The notes beneath the pieces were generated by a model that ran no database searches, was not told the DNA's origin, and saw only the letters and a program-made list of their open reading frames with translations. Below, one piece after another: positions 1-10,240 of a stretch of 64,000 nt of DNA. The translations under genes were made by a program, and so were the position numbers. Source of the stretch: Asticcacaulis sp. AC402. Lineage in GTDB: Bacteria > Pseudomonadota > Alphaproteobacteria > Caulobacterales > Caulobacteraceae. Numbering within the stretch: the first letter of the stretch is position 1; each line of letters begins with the position of its first letter. The stretch lies in the NCBI RefSeq assembly GCF_000495835.1, contig NZ_AWGC01000017.1, positions 62,001 through 126,000 on the forward strand, read 5' to 3'.

Positions 1-25
1 AGCGGCCAACCTTTTCTAACGAGGC

Positions 26-1384
26 TCATGCGCGCAGAACCTCCAGTGCGCGGACATAACGGGCCAGAATATGGTCTCGCAGGACGTGGCGCCCGTCCTG
101 GACCTGAAGGCGGCCATAGCGCCAGACCCGGTCGACGAGACTGCCACCGGCGGCAAAGACCAGCGAATCCAGGATTTCGTCGCCCGTCTTTCCGGCGAGC
201 GCGGCGTGGTCGGCCTTAAGGCTGACGATGTCCGCAGGCTGGCCTTCGACGAGACCGGCCGGGCAGCCCAGCGCCTTGGCACCGCCTGCGAGGGCCTCGG
301 TGTAGAGTCGTGTACCCGTCGATTGGCCGGGCCGGGCCAGGACGTTGCGCGCGCGGTGCCACAGTCGCTGGCCGTATTCCAGCAATCGCAATTCCTCGCT
401 CAGGCTGATGCAGACATTGGAATCGCTGCCAATACCCCACCGCCCGCCGTGGCCGAGATAGTCCGCCGCTGGAAACAATCCGTCGCCCAGATTGGCTTCG
501 GTCACGGGGCACAGGCCGGCGACAGCGCCGCTGCGTGCCAACCGTACGGTTTCGTCCCCGGTCATGTGGGTGGCGTGGACGAGACACCAGTTCGGCCCGA
601 CATCGCAGTGGTCGAGGAGCCATTCCACCGGCCTTTGCCGGGTAAAGGCCAGACAGTCTTCGACTTCGCGCACCTGCTCGGCGATGTGGATATGGATTGG
701 CCGGTCGCCGGCCAGGGCGGATAGTACGGACAGTTCTTCCTCGGTCACCGCGCGCAGGGAGTGAGGCGCGACGCCCAGACGACCGTTCGGCACTTCGTCG
801 ACATACTGGCGGCAACGTTCATACAACTGCACATAGCTGTCGAGTGTGGAAACGAACCGCTTCTGGCCTTCGGTCGGTGGCGCGCCCCCAAAGCCGGAAT
901 GCGCGTAAAACACCGGCAGCAGAGTCAGACCCATGCCGGTTTCGATGGCGGCGGAGCCGATCGCGCCGACCATCTCGGCGGGATCATGATACGGACGGCC
1001 ATCGGGAGCATGGTGCAGGTAGTGGAACTCGCCGACGTGGGTAAAGCCAGCTTCCAGCATCTCCATGTAAGCCAACGCGGCGACCGCCCACAGTTCCTCC
1101 AGACCGATGCGGGCAGTGAAACGGTACATCAATTCGCGCCAGCTCCAGAAACTGTCCGGCCCGGCGCCACGGCGTTCGGTCAGCCCGGCCATGGCGCGCT
1201 GAAAGGCGTGGCTGTGCAGGTTGGGCATGCCAGGCAGGGCGATAGCATGACGTTCGTCGTCGGCCTCGGGCGCCACATCGGTTTCGATTCGCCTGACGTG
1301 GCCCTGAGCCACCGTCAGGCGCACCTTCTGCGCCCAGCCACCGCTCAGCAGGGCTTCCCCGAACCACAGCCTGAATTCCCGCAC
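26..1384 (-). CDS. hutF: Formimidoylglutamate deiminase HutF
   Basis: HutF hydrolyses N-formimino-L-glutamate to N-formyl-L-glutamate and ammonia in the cytoplasm, the fourth step of the five-step histidine route. The 452-residue protein has the amidohydrolase layout: the metal-binding HxH motif ([11 protein letters not shown]) near residue 57, a second histidine motif (HIHIAEQ) mid-protein, and GIGSDSNV towards the C-terminus. The length is normal for HutF. It is transcribed away from hutI, and the two share the 1385-1485 intergenic region with its HutC-like palindromes. HutF implies that the pathway continues through HutG (formylglutamate deformylase), which is not in the window and may lie off the left edge. 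The family call is secure. Confidence 0.95.
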   Translation of the reverse strand: MREFRLWFGEALLSGGWAQKVRLTVAQGHVRRIETDVAPEADDERHAIALPGMPNLHSHAFQRAMAGLTERRGAGPDSFWSWRELMYRFTARIGLEELWAVAALAYMEMLEAGFTHVGEFHYLHHAPDGRPYHDPAEMVGAIGSAAIETGMGLTLLPVFYAHSGFGGAPPTEGQKRFVSTLDSYVQLYERCRQYVDEVPNGRLGVAPHSLRAVTEEELSVLSALAGDRPIHIHIAEQVREVEDCLAFTRQRPVEWLLDHCDVGPNWCLVHATHMTGDETVRLARSGAVAGLCPVTEANLGDGLFPAADYLGHGGRWGIGSDSNVCISLSEELRLLEYGQRLWHRARNVLARPGQSTGTRLYTEALAGGAKALGCPAGLVEGQPADIVSLKADHAALAGKTGDEILDSLVFAAGGSLVDRVWRYGRLQVQDGRHVLRDHILARYVRALEVLRA

Positions 1385-1439
1385 CGGTCACCTCACAGAA
1401 ACTTGCTTCGAGACGAAGTTTGCCGCTTGCCAGACGTAA

Positions 1440-1469
1440 TGTCTATACATTATCTATTATGTCTAGACA
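1440..1469. promoter_or_regulatory. Paired HutC-like operators in the hutF-hutI divergent promoter
   Basis: Two similar 10-bp palindromes lie 20 bp apart: TGTCTATACA (1440-1449) and the perfect palindrome TGTCTAGACA (1460-1469). HutC, a GntR-family repressor that responds to urocanate, is known to bind TGTATAGACA-like sites, and the first palindrome is exactly that sequence on the other strand. The sites lie between hutF and the hutI start at 1486, so one repressor could control both transcripts. No hutC gene is in the window, so the regulator is inferred. Confidence 0.65.
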
Positions 1470-1485
1470 CTATTGGGAGCGGCCG

Positions 1486-2691
1486 ATGCGCTGCGATACG
1501 CTCTGGACGAATGCCCGCCTCGTCACCATGACCTCCGGCGTTGAGGTCGTGGACTGTGACGTCATGGACGGAGTCGTGGCCAGCCGTGACGGCCGTATTG
1601 TCTATGCCGGTCCAGAGCGCGATTTTGATGCTGACACCACGCACGACCTGGCCGGACGGCTGGTAACGCCGGGCCTGATCGATCCCCACACCCACCTGAT
1701 CTATGCCGGCGACCGCTGCCACGAATTCCGCGCGCGCCTGGAAGGGGCTTCCTACGAAGACATCGCCCGCGCCGGTGGCGGTATCGCCACCACGGTCAGA
1801 GCGACGCGCGCGGCAACGGAAAGCGACCTGGTGACCCAGGCCCTGCCGCGGCTCGATGCCCTGCTGGCCGAAGGCGCTACGACCGTCGAGATCAAGTCCG
1901 GCTACGGCCTGACCCTGGCCGACGAGCTAAAGATGCTGCGTGCGGCACGCGCCCTGGCCGATCATCGCCGCGTGCGGATCGTCACCACCTTTCTGGGCGC
2001 CCATGCTCTGCCGCCCGAGTTCGCCGGACGTTCGGACGACTATGTCACCGAGGTCTGCGAAGTGATGATACCGGCCGTCGCCACCGGGGGCCTGGCCGTC
2101 GCCGTCGATGCCTTTTGCGAAAACATTGGTTTTACCCCCGCTCAGACCGATCGCATCTTCACCGCCGCCCGCGCCCATGGCCTGCAGGTCACGCTTCATG
2201 CCGAGCAGTTGTCGAACCTGAACGGTGCCGCCCTGGCCGCTCGCCATGGCGCCGTGTCCGCTGACCATCTCGAATATCTCGACGAGGCCGGCATCGCCGC
2301 CATGCGCACCGCCGGCACGGTGGCCACCCTGTTGCCGGGCGCCTTCTATACCCTGCGCGAAACCAAAGTCCCGCCGATCGACGCCCTGCGCCGGGCCGGT
2401 GTGCCCATCGCGCTTGCCACCGATCACAACCCGGGAACCTCCCCGCTCAGTTCACTGTTGCTGACCATGAATATGGCCGCAACCCTGTTTCGCCTGACGG
2501 TCGGCGAGTGCCTGGCAGGCGTCACCCGCAACGCCGCTACCGCGCTCGGCCTTGGCGACGAGATCGGCACCCTCGAAGCCGGCAAGGCCTGCGACCTCGC
2601 CGTCTGGGATGTCGACACGCCGGAACAGCTGGTCTGCCGCATGGGCCTCAACCCCTTGTACCAACGCGTTTTCAACGGAGCGGTGTCATGA
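1486..2691 (+). CDS. hutI: Imidazolonepropionase HutI
   Basis: HutI opens the ring of 4-imidazolone-5-propionate to give N-formimino-L-glutamate, the third step of histidine breakdown. The protein shows amidohydrolase motifs: [12 protein letters not shown] near residue 70, HAEQLSN mid-protein, and [10 protein letters not shown] near residue 310. An upstream in-frame ATG at 1420 would add 22 residues, but they are encoded by the operator region. The ATG at 1486 has a GGGAG Shine-Dalgarno about 10 bases ahead and gives the usual length of about 401 residues. The stop overlaps the hutH start in an ATGA arrangement, so translation is probably coupled. Confidence 0.95.
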   Translation: MRCDTLWTNARLVTMTSGVEVVDCDVMDGVVASRDGRIVYAGPERDFDADTTHDLAGRLVTPGLIDPHTHLIYAGDRCHEFRARLEGASYEDIARAGGGIATTVRATRAATESDLVTQALPRLDALLAEGATTVEIKSGYGLTLADELKMLRAARALADHRRVRIVTTFLGAHALPPEFAGRSDDYVTEVCEVMIPAVATGGLAVAVDAFCENIGFTPAQTDRIFTAARAHGLQVTLHAEQLSNLNGAALAARHGAVSADHLEYLDEAGIAAMRTAGTVATLLPGAFYTLRETKVPPIDALRRAGVPIALATDHNPGTSPLSSLLLTMNMAATLFRLTVGECLAGVTRNAATALGLGDEIGTLEAGKACDLAVWDVDTPEQLVCRMGLNPLYQRVFNGAVS

Positions 2692-4214
2692 TCACCCTGA
2701 CGGCCGGCCAGGTTTCCCTTTCGCAGTGGCGCGATATCTACCGCGGCGCGGCCTTCAAACTCGATCCCGCCTGTCTGGAGGCCGTCGCAGCCAGCGCGGC
2801 CGCCGTGTTGCGCATCCTGGCCCAGGGCGAGCCGGTCTACGGCATCAATACCGGCTTCGGCAAGCTGGCCTCGACCCGCATCGACGACCACGACCTGGCG
2901 AAGCTTCAGCGCAACATTATCCTGTCCCACGCCGCCGGCGTCGGTGCGCCATCGCCGCGGCCGGTGGTGCGCCTGATGCTGGCGCTGAAACTGGTCAGCC
3001 TGGCCCAGGGCGTGTCCGGTGTGCAGACCGCCACGCTGACCCTGCTCGAAGCCCTGCTGGAACGCGACCTGATGCCGGTGATTCCCTGTCAGGGTAGCGT
3101 CGGTGCCTCAGGTGATCTTGCGCCCCTGGCCCATATGGCGGCCGCCATGATGGGGATAGGGGAGATCGACGCAGGCGGCACCGTCATGCTGGCCATGGCC
3201 GCCCTGACGGCCGCCGGTTTGACGCCCTTGGTGCCTGGCCCAAAGGAAGGTCTGGCCCTGCTGAACGGCACGCAGTTTTCGACCGCCAATGCCCTCGCCG
3301 GACTTTTTGAGGCCGAGCTTCTGCTGCAAACCGCGCTTGTCACCGGCGCGCTAGCGACCGAAGCCGCCAAGGGCTCTGACGCCCCTTTCGACCCGCGTAT
3401 CCATGCTGTGCGCCGGCATCGCGGCCAGATCGACACGGCCAAGACCCTGGGCGATCTCATGGCCGGATCGGCCATTCGGGCCTCACACCTGAAGGGCGAC
3501 GAGCGAGTCCAGGATCCTTACTGCCTGCGTTGCCAGCCCCAGGTCATGGGCGCCGCGCTCGACATCCTGCGCCAGGCCGCCGTCACCCTGGAAACCGAAG
3601 CCAATGGCGTTTCCGACAACCCGCTGATCTTCACAGACTCGGACGTCGCTCTGTCCGGCGGCAACTTCCATGCTGAACCCGTGGCCTTCGCCGCCGACAT
3701 CATTGCCCTGGCCGTGTGCGAAATCGGTTCCCTGTCAGAGCGCCGCATCGCCATGCTGGTCGATCCCGCCCTGTCGCGCCTGCCGGCATTCCTGACGCCG
3801 CATCCCGGGCTGAATTCCGGTTTCATGATCCCGCAGGTGACCGCTGCCGCCCTGGTTTCCGAAAACAAGCAGAAGGCCTATCCGGCCTCGGTCGATTCCA
3901 TCCCGACCTCAGCCAACCAGGAAGACCACGTCTCCATGGCCGCCCATGGCGCGCGCCGGCTCAAGGACATGACCGACAATGCCTTTGCCGTCTTAGGCAT
4001 TGAACTGCTGTCGGCCGCCCAGGGCTGCGACTTTCATGCGCCCCTGAATTCGTCGGCGGCGCTGGAAAGCGTCCGCGCCTTGGTCCGGCAGGCCGTTCCG
4101 GCGTTGGACGATGACCGCTATTTCCATCCTGACCTGCAACAGGCCATTGCCCTGGTCCGCACCGGCAGCGTCGCCGATGCCGCTGGCATCGCCCTTCCAG
4201 ACGTCAATCCGTAG
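2688..4214 (+). CDS. hutH: Histidine ammonia-lyase HutH
   Basis: HutH removes ammonia from L-histidine to give trans-urocanate, the committed step of the pathway. The MIO cofactor is built from an Ala-Ser-Gly triad, visible as [15 protein letters not shown] with ASG at residues 140-142, the expected place. Other family signatures are [11 protein letters not shown] near residue 50 and [17 protein letters not shown] sequence ([15 protein letters not shown]) around residue 185. The ATG at 2688 overlaps the hutI stop; an upstream extension in the same frame would run inside hutI and is rejected. The resulting 508 residues match the normal length. It is the middle gene of hutI-hutH-hutU. Confidence 0.96.
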   Translation: MITLTAGQVSLSQWRDIYRGAAFKLDPACLEAVAASAAAVLRILAQGEPVYGINTGFGKLASTRIDDHDLAKLQRNIILSHAAGVGAPSPRPVVRLMLALKLVSLAQGVSGVQTATLTLLEALLERDLMPVIPCQGSVGASGDLAPLAHMAAAMMGIGEIDAGGTVMLAMAALTAAGLTPLVPGPKEGLALLNGTQFSTANALAGLFEAELLLQTALVTGALATEAAKGSDAPFDPRIHAVRRHRGQIDTAKTLGDLMAGSAIRASHLKGDERVQDPYCLRCQPQVMGAALDILRQAAVTLETEANGVSDNPLIFTDSDVALSGGNFHAEPVAFAADIIALAVCEIGSLSERRIAMLVDPALSRLPAFLTPHPGLNSGFMIPQVTAAALVSENKQKAYPASVDSIPTSANQEDHVSMAAHGARRLKDMTDNAFAVLGIELLSAAQGCDFHAPLNSSAALESVRALVRQAVPALDDDRYFHPDLQQAIALVRTGSVADAAGIALPDVNP

Positions 4215-4224
4215 GGAGCCTCCC

Positions 4225-5886
4225 ATGACCGACAATGTCCGCCGCATCCTGCCAGCCACGGGCACGCAGCTGACCGCCAAGTCCTGGCTGACCGAAGCGC
4301 CGCTGCGCATGTTGATGAACAACCTGCACCCCGACGTCGCCGAACGGCCGGAAGATCTGGTCGTCTATGGCGGCATCGGCCGGGCGGCGCGCGATTGGAA
4401 CAGCTATGACAAGATCGTCGAGACGTTGCGCCGCCTCGACGATGACCAGACGCTGCTAATCCAGTCGGGCAAGCCGGTTGGCGTTTTCCAGACCCACCGT
4501 GATGCGCCGCGCGTCCTGATCGCCAATTCCAACCTGGTGCCGCGCTGGGCGACCTGGGAGCATTTCAGCGACCTGGATCGCAAGGGGCTGATGATGTACG
4601 GCCAGATGACGGCCGGATCGTGGATCTATATCGGCACCCAGGGCATCGTCCAGGGCACCTATGAAACCTTTGCCGAAATGGGCCGCCAGCACTTCGGCGG
4701 CGATCTGAAGGGCCGCTGGCTGCTGACCGCTGGCCTGGGCGGCATGGGCGGCGCCCAGCCGCTCGCCGCCGTCATGGCCGGTGCCTCGTGCCTGGCCATC
4801 GAATGCCAGGCCTCTCGCATCGAGATGCGGCTTCGCACCGGCTATCTCGACCGTTCGACAGCCGATATCGACGAAGCCCTTGCCTGGATCACCGAAGCGA
4901 AGACGCCCCAAAAAACGCCCCTGTCGGTCGGCTTGCTCGGCAATGCCGCCGAAATCCTGCCCGAACTGTTCCGGCGCGGCGTCCGCCCGGACATGCTGAC
5001 CGATCAGACCTCGGCGCACGATCCCGTCAACGGCTACCTGCCGGCGGGCTGGTCGGTTGAGCAATGGCTGAGCCTGCGCGAAAGCGATCCGCAGGCGGTG
5101 GCGCGTGCCGCCAAGGCGTCCATGGCCGTCCATGTCCGCGCCATGCTGGACTTCGCCAAGGCGGGTGTCGCCACGGTCGATTACGGCAACAATATCCGCC
5201 AGGTCGCTCTCGACGAAGGCGTCACCAACGCGTTCGATTTTCCGGGCTTCGTCCCGGCCTATATTCGTCCGCTGTTTTGCCGTGGCATCGGCCCGTTCCG
5301 CTGGGTGGCCCTGTCGGGCGATCCGGAAGACATCTACAAGACGGACGCCAGGGTCAAGGAGTTGCTGCCGGACAATGCGCATCTGCATAACTGGCTCGAC
5401 ATGGCGCGGCAGAAGATCAAGTTTCAGGGCCTGCCGGCGCGGATCTGCTGGGTCGGCCTGGGCGATCGCCACCGCCTGGGCCTGGCCTTTAACGAGATGG
5501 TCCGTACCGGTGAACTCACGGCGCCGGTGGTCATCGGCCGCGATCACCTCGATTCCGGTTCGGTCGCCTCGCCCAACCGCGAGACCGAAGCCATGAAGGA
5601 CGGTTCGGACGCGGTATCGGACTGGCCTTTGCTGAATGCACTGCTGAATACGGCGTCAGGCGCGACCTGGGTGTCGCTGCATCACGGCGGCGGTGTGGGT
5701 ATGGGCTATTCGCAGCACGCCGGCATGGTTATTGTTTGCGATGGCAGCGAAGATGCCGACCGTCGCCTGCGCCGCGTGCTGTGGAACGACCCGGCCACGG
5801 GTGTCATGCGCCATGCCGATGCCGGCTACGATATCGCGCTGGACTGCGCCCGCGAGCACGGACTGGACCTGCCGGGGATTTTGTAA
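4225..5886 (+). CDS. hutU: Urocanate hydratase HutU
   Basis: HutU adds water to urocanate to give 4-imidazolone-5-propionate, using tightly bound NAD. The 553-residue protein has the glycine-rich segment [17 protein letters not shown] that family members use around NAD, followed by [14 protein letters not shown] and a C-terminal [16 protein letters not shown]. The ATG at 4225 follows GTAGGGAGCC, whose first three bases are the hutH stop, so the ribosome site overlaps the end of hutH. In-frame sequence upstream of 4225 lies inside hutH. It is the last gene of the operon; the palindromic element at 5888 begins one base after its stop. Confidence 0.96.
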   Translation: MTDNVRRILPATGTQLTAKSWLTEAPLRMLMNNLHPDVAERPEDLVVYGGIGRAARDWNSYDKIVETLRRLDDDQTLLIQSGKPVGVFQTHRDAPRVLIANSNLVPRWATWEHFSDLDRKGLMMYGQMTAGSWIYIGTQGIVQGTYETFAEMGRQHFGGDLKGRWLLTAGLGGMGGAQPLAAVMAGASCLAIECQASRIEMRLRTGYLDRSTADIDEALAWITEAKTPQKTPLSVGLLGNAAEILPELFRRGVRPDMLTDQTSAHDPVNGYLPAGWSVEQWLSLRESDPQAVARAAKASMAVHVRAMLDFAKAGVATVDYGNNIRQVALDEGVTNAFDFPGFVPAYIRPLFCRGIGPFRWVALSGDPEDIYKTDARVKELLPDNAHLHNWLDMARQKIKFQGLPARICWVGLGDRHRLGLAFNEMVRTGELTAPVVIGRDHLDSGSVASPNRETEAMKDGSDAVSDWPLLNALLNTASGATWVSLHHGGGVGMGYSQHAGMVIVCDGSEDADRRLRRVLWNDPATGVMRHADAGYDIALDCAREHGLDLPGIL

Positions 5887-5887
5887 T

Positions 5888-6080
5888 CTTATCCTCCACC
5901 GCTTTGCCTGCCGGCGAGGCCGGGGGAGGTGTCGAGCAAGTGAGCCCCCTTACGGGGCGAAACGCGTCGAGACGGAGGGGGCGGTACAAGCTCCGAGTTC
6001 CCGGCTCCCCCTCCGCTTCGACACGCTACGCTTTCAGCTTCGCTTGCTCAGCACCTCCCCCGCAAGCGGTGGAGGATAAG
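5888..6080. repeat. Long palindromic intergenic element, copy 1
   Basis: The ends are a perfect 17-bp inverted repeat: CTTATCCTCCACCGCTT (5888-5904) and its complement (6064-6080). Inside them, GGGGGAGGTG and CACCTCCCCC continue the pairing imperfectly, so the whole 193 bp can fold into a long stem. It exactly fills the gap between hutU and the dehydratase, two genes that converge here, so it may end both transcripts. A related sequence is at 59351-59431, so it is a dispersed family. No gene is seen inside. Confidence 0.8.
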
Positions 6081-6084
6081 AAAA

Positions 6085-7887
6085 TTAGTGGTTATCCCGC
6101 GGCAGGCCCATCGTCTGGGCGATGCGCTGAAATTGCACGGAGTCTTCCAGGGTCGCACCCGTGTCCATCTGGCCGACCGTGGCGCGCTGCATGACCTGCC
6201 ACGGCGTCTGGCTCTTCGGATACTGGAAGCCGCCGGCGGCCTCAAGGGTACCCCGACGCTGCGCCAGTTCCTCATCGGAAATCAGCACATTGACCGTGTT
6301 GGTATTCAAGTCGACGCGTACCCGATCATTCATCTGCAGCAGGGCCAGGTTACCGCCAGCGGCGGCTTCCGGCGAGGCGTTGAGGATCGACGGCGAGCCC
6401 GAAGTCCCCGACTGACGGCCATCGCCGATACAGGCCAGGGACGAGATGCCCTTTTTGATCAGGTACGACGGCGGACGCATGTTGACGACCTCGGCCGAGC
6501 CCGGATAGCCGATCGGGCCGGCGCCGCGCATGAACAGGATGCAGTGCTCGTCGATCCCCAACGACTCATCGTCGATGCTGGTGTGATAATGTTCTGGACC
6601 GTCGAAGACGATAGCGCGGCCTTCGAAGGCTTCGGGATCGTCGGGATTGCTGAGATATCGCGCGCGGAACTCCGGCGAAATCACGCTGACCTTCATGACG
6701 GCGGAGGTAAACAGGTTGCCCGACAGGACGCGGAAACCGGCGCGCTCCTTCAGGGGCTTGTCGTAGGGACGAATGACGTTCTCGTCTTCGGTCACGGCAT
6801 CGCGGCAGTTGTCGCCGATCGAGGTGCCGGTAACGGTCAGGGCGTCTTCAAAGATCAGACCCTGGTTCATCAGTTGCTTGACGACAGCCGGGACCCCGCC
6901 GGCGTGGTGATAGTCCTCACCGAGATATTCGCCGGCCGGCATCAGGTTGACGATCAGCGGCACTTCCTCGCCATAGGTCTGCCAGTCCTCAACCTTCAGC
7001 TCGACGCCGATATGGCGGGCCAGGGCGTTAAGGTGGATTGGGGCATTGGTCGAACCGCCAATGGCAGAGTTGACACGGATGGCGTTGATAAACGCCTCTT
7101 TGGTCAGAATATCCGACGGCTTCAGGTCCTCATGAACCATGTCGACGATGCGCTTGCCCGTGCGCCAGGCGCATTCCTGGCGGTCGCGGTGCGGCGCCGG
7201 AATGGCGGCGGCGTAGGGGAGTTGCATCCCCAGAACCTCGGCCAGCGAGTTCATCGTCGTGGCCGTGCCCATGGTGTTGCAGTAGCCGGTCGACGGCGCG
7301 GATGACGCCACCAGCTTGATAAAGCCCTGATAGTCGATCTCGCCGGCGGCCAGAAGTTCGCGGGCCTTCCAGACGATGGTGCCCGAGCCGGTGCGCTGAC
7401 CCTTGTACCAGCCGTTCAGCATGGGGCCGACGGAAAGGGCAATGGCCGGGATATTGACCGTGGCGGCCGCCATCAGGCAGGCCGGTGTGGTCTTGTCGCA
7501 GCCGATGGTCAACACGACGCCGTCCAGAGGGTAGCCGTACAGGACCTCGACCAGGCCGATATAGGCCAGGTTGCGGTCCAGGGCGGCGGTAGGACGTTTC
7601 CCGGTTTCCTGAATGGGATGGACCGGGAATTCCAGCGGAATACCGCCCGCTTCGATAATGCCTGCCCGGATGCGGTCCGCCAGCACCAGGTGATGCCGGT
7701 TGCAGGGCGACAGGTCCGAACCGGTCTGGGCAATACCGATGATCGGCTTGCCCGACTGGAGTTCTTCCAGCGACAGACCGAAGTTCATGTAACGCTCAAG
7801 ATAGAGCGCTGTCATGTCGGGATTGTGCGGATTGTCGAACCAGGCGCGCGAGCGCAGGGGTGTTTTGGCGGGCTTATCGAAGGACAT
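6085..7887 (-). CDS. IlvD/Edd-family pentonate dehydratase (XylD-like)
   Basis: The protein belongs to the iron-sulfur dehydratases that turn sugar acids into 2-keto-3-deoxy acids. The three cluster cysteines are visible in [19 protein letters not shown] and GYCNTMGTA, and [17 protein letters not shown] and [16 protein letters not shown] are typical of the C-terminal half. Length (600), start region and the LPRDNH end resemble Caulobacter xylonate dehydratase XylD, so D-xylonate or L-arabinonate is the likeliest substrate; D-galactonate or a related acid cannot be excluded. It is eight bases downstream of the aldose epimerase gene on the same strand, which supports a role in oxidative sugar catabolism. 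The ATG at 7887 gives the N-terminal family motif without extension. Confidence 0.85.
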   Translation of the reverse strand: MSFDKPAKTPLRSRAWFDNPHNPDMTALYLERYMNFGLSLEELQSGKPIIGIAQTGSDLSPCNRHHLVLADRIRAGIIEAGGIPLEFPVHPIQETGKRPTAALDRNLAYIGLVEVLYGYPLDGVVLTIGCDKTTPACLMAAATVNIPAIALSVGPMLNGWYKGQRTGSGTIVWKARELLAAGEIDYQGFIKLVASSAPSTGYCNTMGTATTMNSLAEVLGMQLPYAAAIPAPHRDRQECAWRTGKRIVDMVHEDLKPSDILTKEAFINAIRVNSAIGGSTNAPIHLNALARHIGVELKVEDWQTYGEEVPLIVNLMPAGEYLGEDYHHAGGVPAVVKQLMNQGLIFEDALTVTGTSIGDNCRDAVTEDENVIRPYDKPLKERAGFRVLSGNLFTSAVMKVSVISPEFRARYLSNPDDPEAFEGRAIVFDGPEHYHTSIDDESLGIDEHCILFMRGAGPIGYPGSAEVVNMRPPSYLIKKGISSLACIGDGRQSGTSGSPSILNASPEAAAGGNLALLQMNDRVRVDLNTNTVNVLISDEELAQRRGTLEAAGGFQYPKSQTPWQVMQRATVGQMDTGATLEDSVQFQRIAQTMGLPRDNH

Positions 7888-7895
7888 TTAGGGTC

Positions 7896-9074
7896 TTATT
7901 GAACGGTGTAGAGGTGGTGGACGGTCGTCTGGGTGTAGGTCTGGCCCGGATCCAGGCGTGTCGTCGGGAACGAAGGCTGGTTGGGGCTGTCCGGATACCG
8001 CTGCGCTTCGAAGGCGACCGCCTGGTACTTGACCAGCTTCTGGCCGCCCTTGCCGGCAAGGGTGCCGTCCAGGAAGTTGCCGGTATACATCTGAATGCCC
8101 GGCTCGGTGGTGGCGATGGTCATGCCGCGGCCCGAAACCTTGTCCTCGATCGTGACAGCCAGCTTCGGTGTTGCCGTCAGGCCGCCACGCACGATGTAGT
8201 TATGGTCGATGCCGCCATTGCCGACGATGATCTGCGGGTGGGTCGAGGTGACGCGCTCGCTGATCAGGCCCGGGCTGTTGAAGTCGAAGGGCGTACCCGC
8301 AACCTTCAGTTCGCCATCGGGGATCAGCGTCTTGTCGACGGCCAGGATGGCGTCGGACTCGATCTTGACGTAGGCGTCCAACGCCGAGCGGGTCACCGGA
8401 ACGCCGCCCAGGTTGAACAAGGAGTGGTTGGTCATGTTGACGACGGTCGGTTTGTCCGTCGTCGCCTTGTAGCTGATGGTCAGGTCGTTGTTCTCATTCA
8501 GCGCATAGGTGACCTCGGCGGACACCGTGCCCGGATAGCCCTCCTCGCCGTCGGGAGAGACATATTGCAGCGTCACCGAAGCGGTGTCGCCGCCGGTTTT
8601 GACGTCGGTGATGGTCCAGTTGCGCTTGTCCCAACCCTTTACGCCGCCGTGAAGGGCGTTCGGGGCATTGTTGGTGGCGAGGGTGTAGGTCTTGCCGTCC
8701 AGGGTGAACTTGCCCCTGGCGATGCGGTTGGCATAGCGGCCGACCGTGACGCCGGTATAGTTCGGTGTCTTTTCGTAGCCTTCGATGGTGTCGTAGCCGA
8801 TGACGATATCGCCTGGCGCGCCGGCCTTGTCAGGAACCATCAGGTTCTGCAGAGTCGCGCCATAGGTGATGATGCGGGCGGAGACGCCCTTGGAATTCTT
8901 CAGTTCGACGGCCTCGACCTTGCTGCCGTCCGAAAGCGCGCCCCAGTCGGCGCGCGTGGCGGTCGCTGCAGCGGCGTCCTTATCGGCTGGTGTACCCTTG
9001 TCGGCGCAGGCCGTCAGGCACATGACAGCACCCAGGCCCATCGCCAGACCTAATCTCTTTACCATCGACATCAT
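7896..9074 (-). CDS. Aldose 1-epimerase (galactose mutarotase family), lipoprotein
   Basis: The enzyme interconverts alpha and beta anomers of aldoses. The mature part matches GalM: ITYGATLQNLMVPD, the NALHGGVKGWDKR histidine motif, MTNHSLFNLGG, and a late catalytic glutamate in YQAVAFEAQRYPD. The N-terminus MMSMVKRLGLAMGLGA is followed by a lipobox (MCLTAC), so it should be lipidated and sit in the periplasm or outer membrane. A longer frame upstream is rejected because AGGAGAGG precedes the ATG at 9074. A secreted mutarotase beside a pentonate dehydratase suits uptake and oxidation of a sugar released outside the cell. Confidence 0.9.
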   Translation of the reverse strand: MMSMVKRLGLAMGLGAVMCLTACADKGTPADKDAAAATATRADWGALSDGSKVEAVELKNSKGVSARIITYGATLQNLMVPDKAGAPGDIVIGYDTIEGYEKTPNYTGVTVGRYANRIARGKFTLDGKTYTLATNNAPNALHGGVKGWDKRNWTITDVKTGGDTASVTLQYVSPDGEEGYPGTVSAEVTYALNENNDLTISYKATTDKPTVVNMTNHSLFNLGGVPVTRSALDAYVKIESDAILAVDKTLIPDGELKVAGTPFDFNSPGLISERVTSTHPQIIVGNGGIDHNYIVRGGLTATPKLAVTIEDKVSGRGMTIATTEPGIQMYTGNFLDGTLAGKGGQKLVKYQAVAFEAQRYPDSPNQPSFPTTRLDPGQTYTQTTVHHLYTVQ

Positions 9075-9282
9075 GCTTTGCCTCTCCTGAGACGCTGGGA
9101 CTCTTGAAACGAGTCCGTTTCCATCACCCTGTAGACCGGTTCTGGCTGTAAACCCCCCGGCTGTATCTTCACACGAGTCATAGCTGCGGTGATAAAGTCC
9201 GACAATAGTAAAACTAAAAATCACACAAAATAACCGATCTGACGCGTCCTGATGGCGTGGTCGGCGCTTCCGCCCGATAGCC

Positions 9283-10104
9283 TCAGCTCTGAAAGGCGCG
9301 TTCGGTGTCCTCGTGCGCCATCCGGATGAGGGATTCCATGCACCAGCGCGCTGCCCGGCCATCGCCGGCGGCTACGGCTTCGAAGACGCGCTCATGGTCA
9401 GGCACCGGATCGCGGGTCAGGGCATTGTGCCGGGCCTTGTAGCGCGTTGTCCATGATACCGCGGCCTCAATCGACGAACTGAGCGAGGCCAGGGCTTCGT
9501 TGTCGGTCGCCTGGATCAGGGTGTGGTGGAATTCCAGATCGGCGCGACGGCCGGCCTCAGTCTGCAGCGTCTCGCGCTTCATGATCTCGATCGACTGACG
9601 CATCGATTCGATCTGCTCATCGGTGCGCCTCGCCGCCGCCAGTTCGGCGGCCGCCGGTTCGGTGATCAGCCGCAGTTCGAACAGAGCCTTGACGAAGTCA
9701 TGGGGTGGCTCGGTTTCAAACATCCAGCCCAGGACTTCTGGATCCAGCAGGTTCCAGCGTGCCCGTTCGGTGACGCGTGTGCCGGTCTTGGGGCGGCTCT
9801 CGACCATGCCCTTGGCGGCCAGGATGCGGATCGACTCGCGGTACGCCGAGCGCGAAATATCCAGAGACGAGGATGAGTCGATTTCGTTCGGCAGGACCTC
9901 GCCTTGCTTATAGACCCCGCGCAGGATATCGACCCCCAGCTGCCGCGCCAGAGCGCCGTGCAACCGGCCCTGGTACATCAGGTGGCTTTGGCCGGAACCG
10001 CCTTCACGCGGTCGGGCCGCACTCATCTTGAGGCGGCGGGACAGGGTTTTGGTGTCGGGGGACTTGCCTTCGCCTTCCGACTCGGGTGTGGCGGGTGTAC
10101 TCAT
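9283..10104 (-). CDS. FadR-type GntR transcriptional regulator (FCD domain)
   Basis: An N-terminal winged helix (GVYKQGEVLPNEIDSS, then ISRSAYRESIRILAAKGMVE) is followed by an all-helical FCD ligand domain with the metal/ligand motif around DLEFHHTLIQATDN. FCD regulators often sense sugar acids or keto acids. The start at 10104 has AAGGA just ahead; it leaves a polar, unconserved leader of about 60 residues before the helix-turn-helix, so an internal start near 10026 is also possible. The gene is read towards the epimerase and dehydratase, 208 bases upstream of them, and is probably their regulator. The effector is not known. Confidence 0.85.
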   Translation of the reverse strand: MSTPATPESEGEGKSPDTKTLSRRLKMSAARPREGGSGQSHLMYQGRLHGALARQLGVDILRGVYKQGEVLPNEIDSSSSLDISRSAYRESIRILAAKGMVESRPKTGTRVTERARWNLLDPEVLGWMFETEPPHDFVKALFELRLITEPAAAELAAARRTDEQIESMRQSIEIMKRETLQTEAGRRADLEFHHTLIQATDNEALASLSSSIEAAVSWTTRYKARHNALTRDPVPDHERVFEAVAAGDGRAARWCMESLIRMAHEDTERAFQS

Positions 10105-10109
10105 GTCCT

Positions 10110-10139
10110 TGTCATGACATTGAATTGTCTCTTTGACAA
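10110..10139. promoter_or_regulatory. Palindrome pair just upstream of the gntR start
   Basis: TGTCATGACA (10110-10119) is a perfect 10-bp palindrome, and TTGTC-TCTTT-GACAA (10125-10139) is a perfect 5-bp inverted repeat with a 5-bp spacer. Both sit within 35 bases of the start of the GntR gene at 10104, where a self-repressing operator would be expected. The two share the TGTC/GACA half-site. Assignment to this GntR protein is inferred from position only. Confidence 0.45.
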
Positions 10140-10240
10140 AGCTATTTTGCGGCGTATTGGCCGAGTGAAAATCTGCATTTGTCTGAGTAAGCAATCGCAA
10201 AGTGCCGGCCTCGAATCCGGTCCGCATACACAGCGATAGA

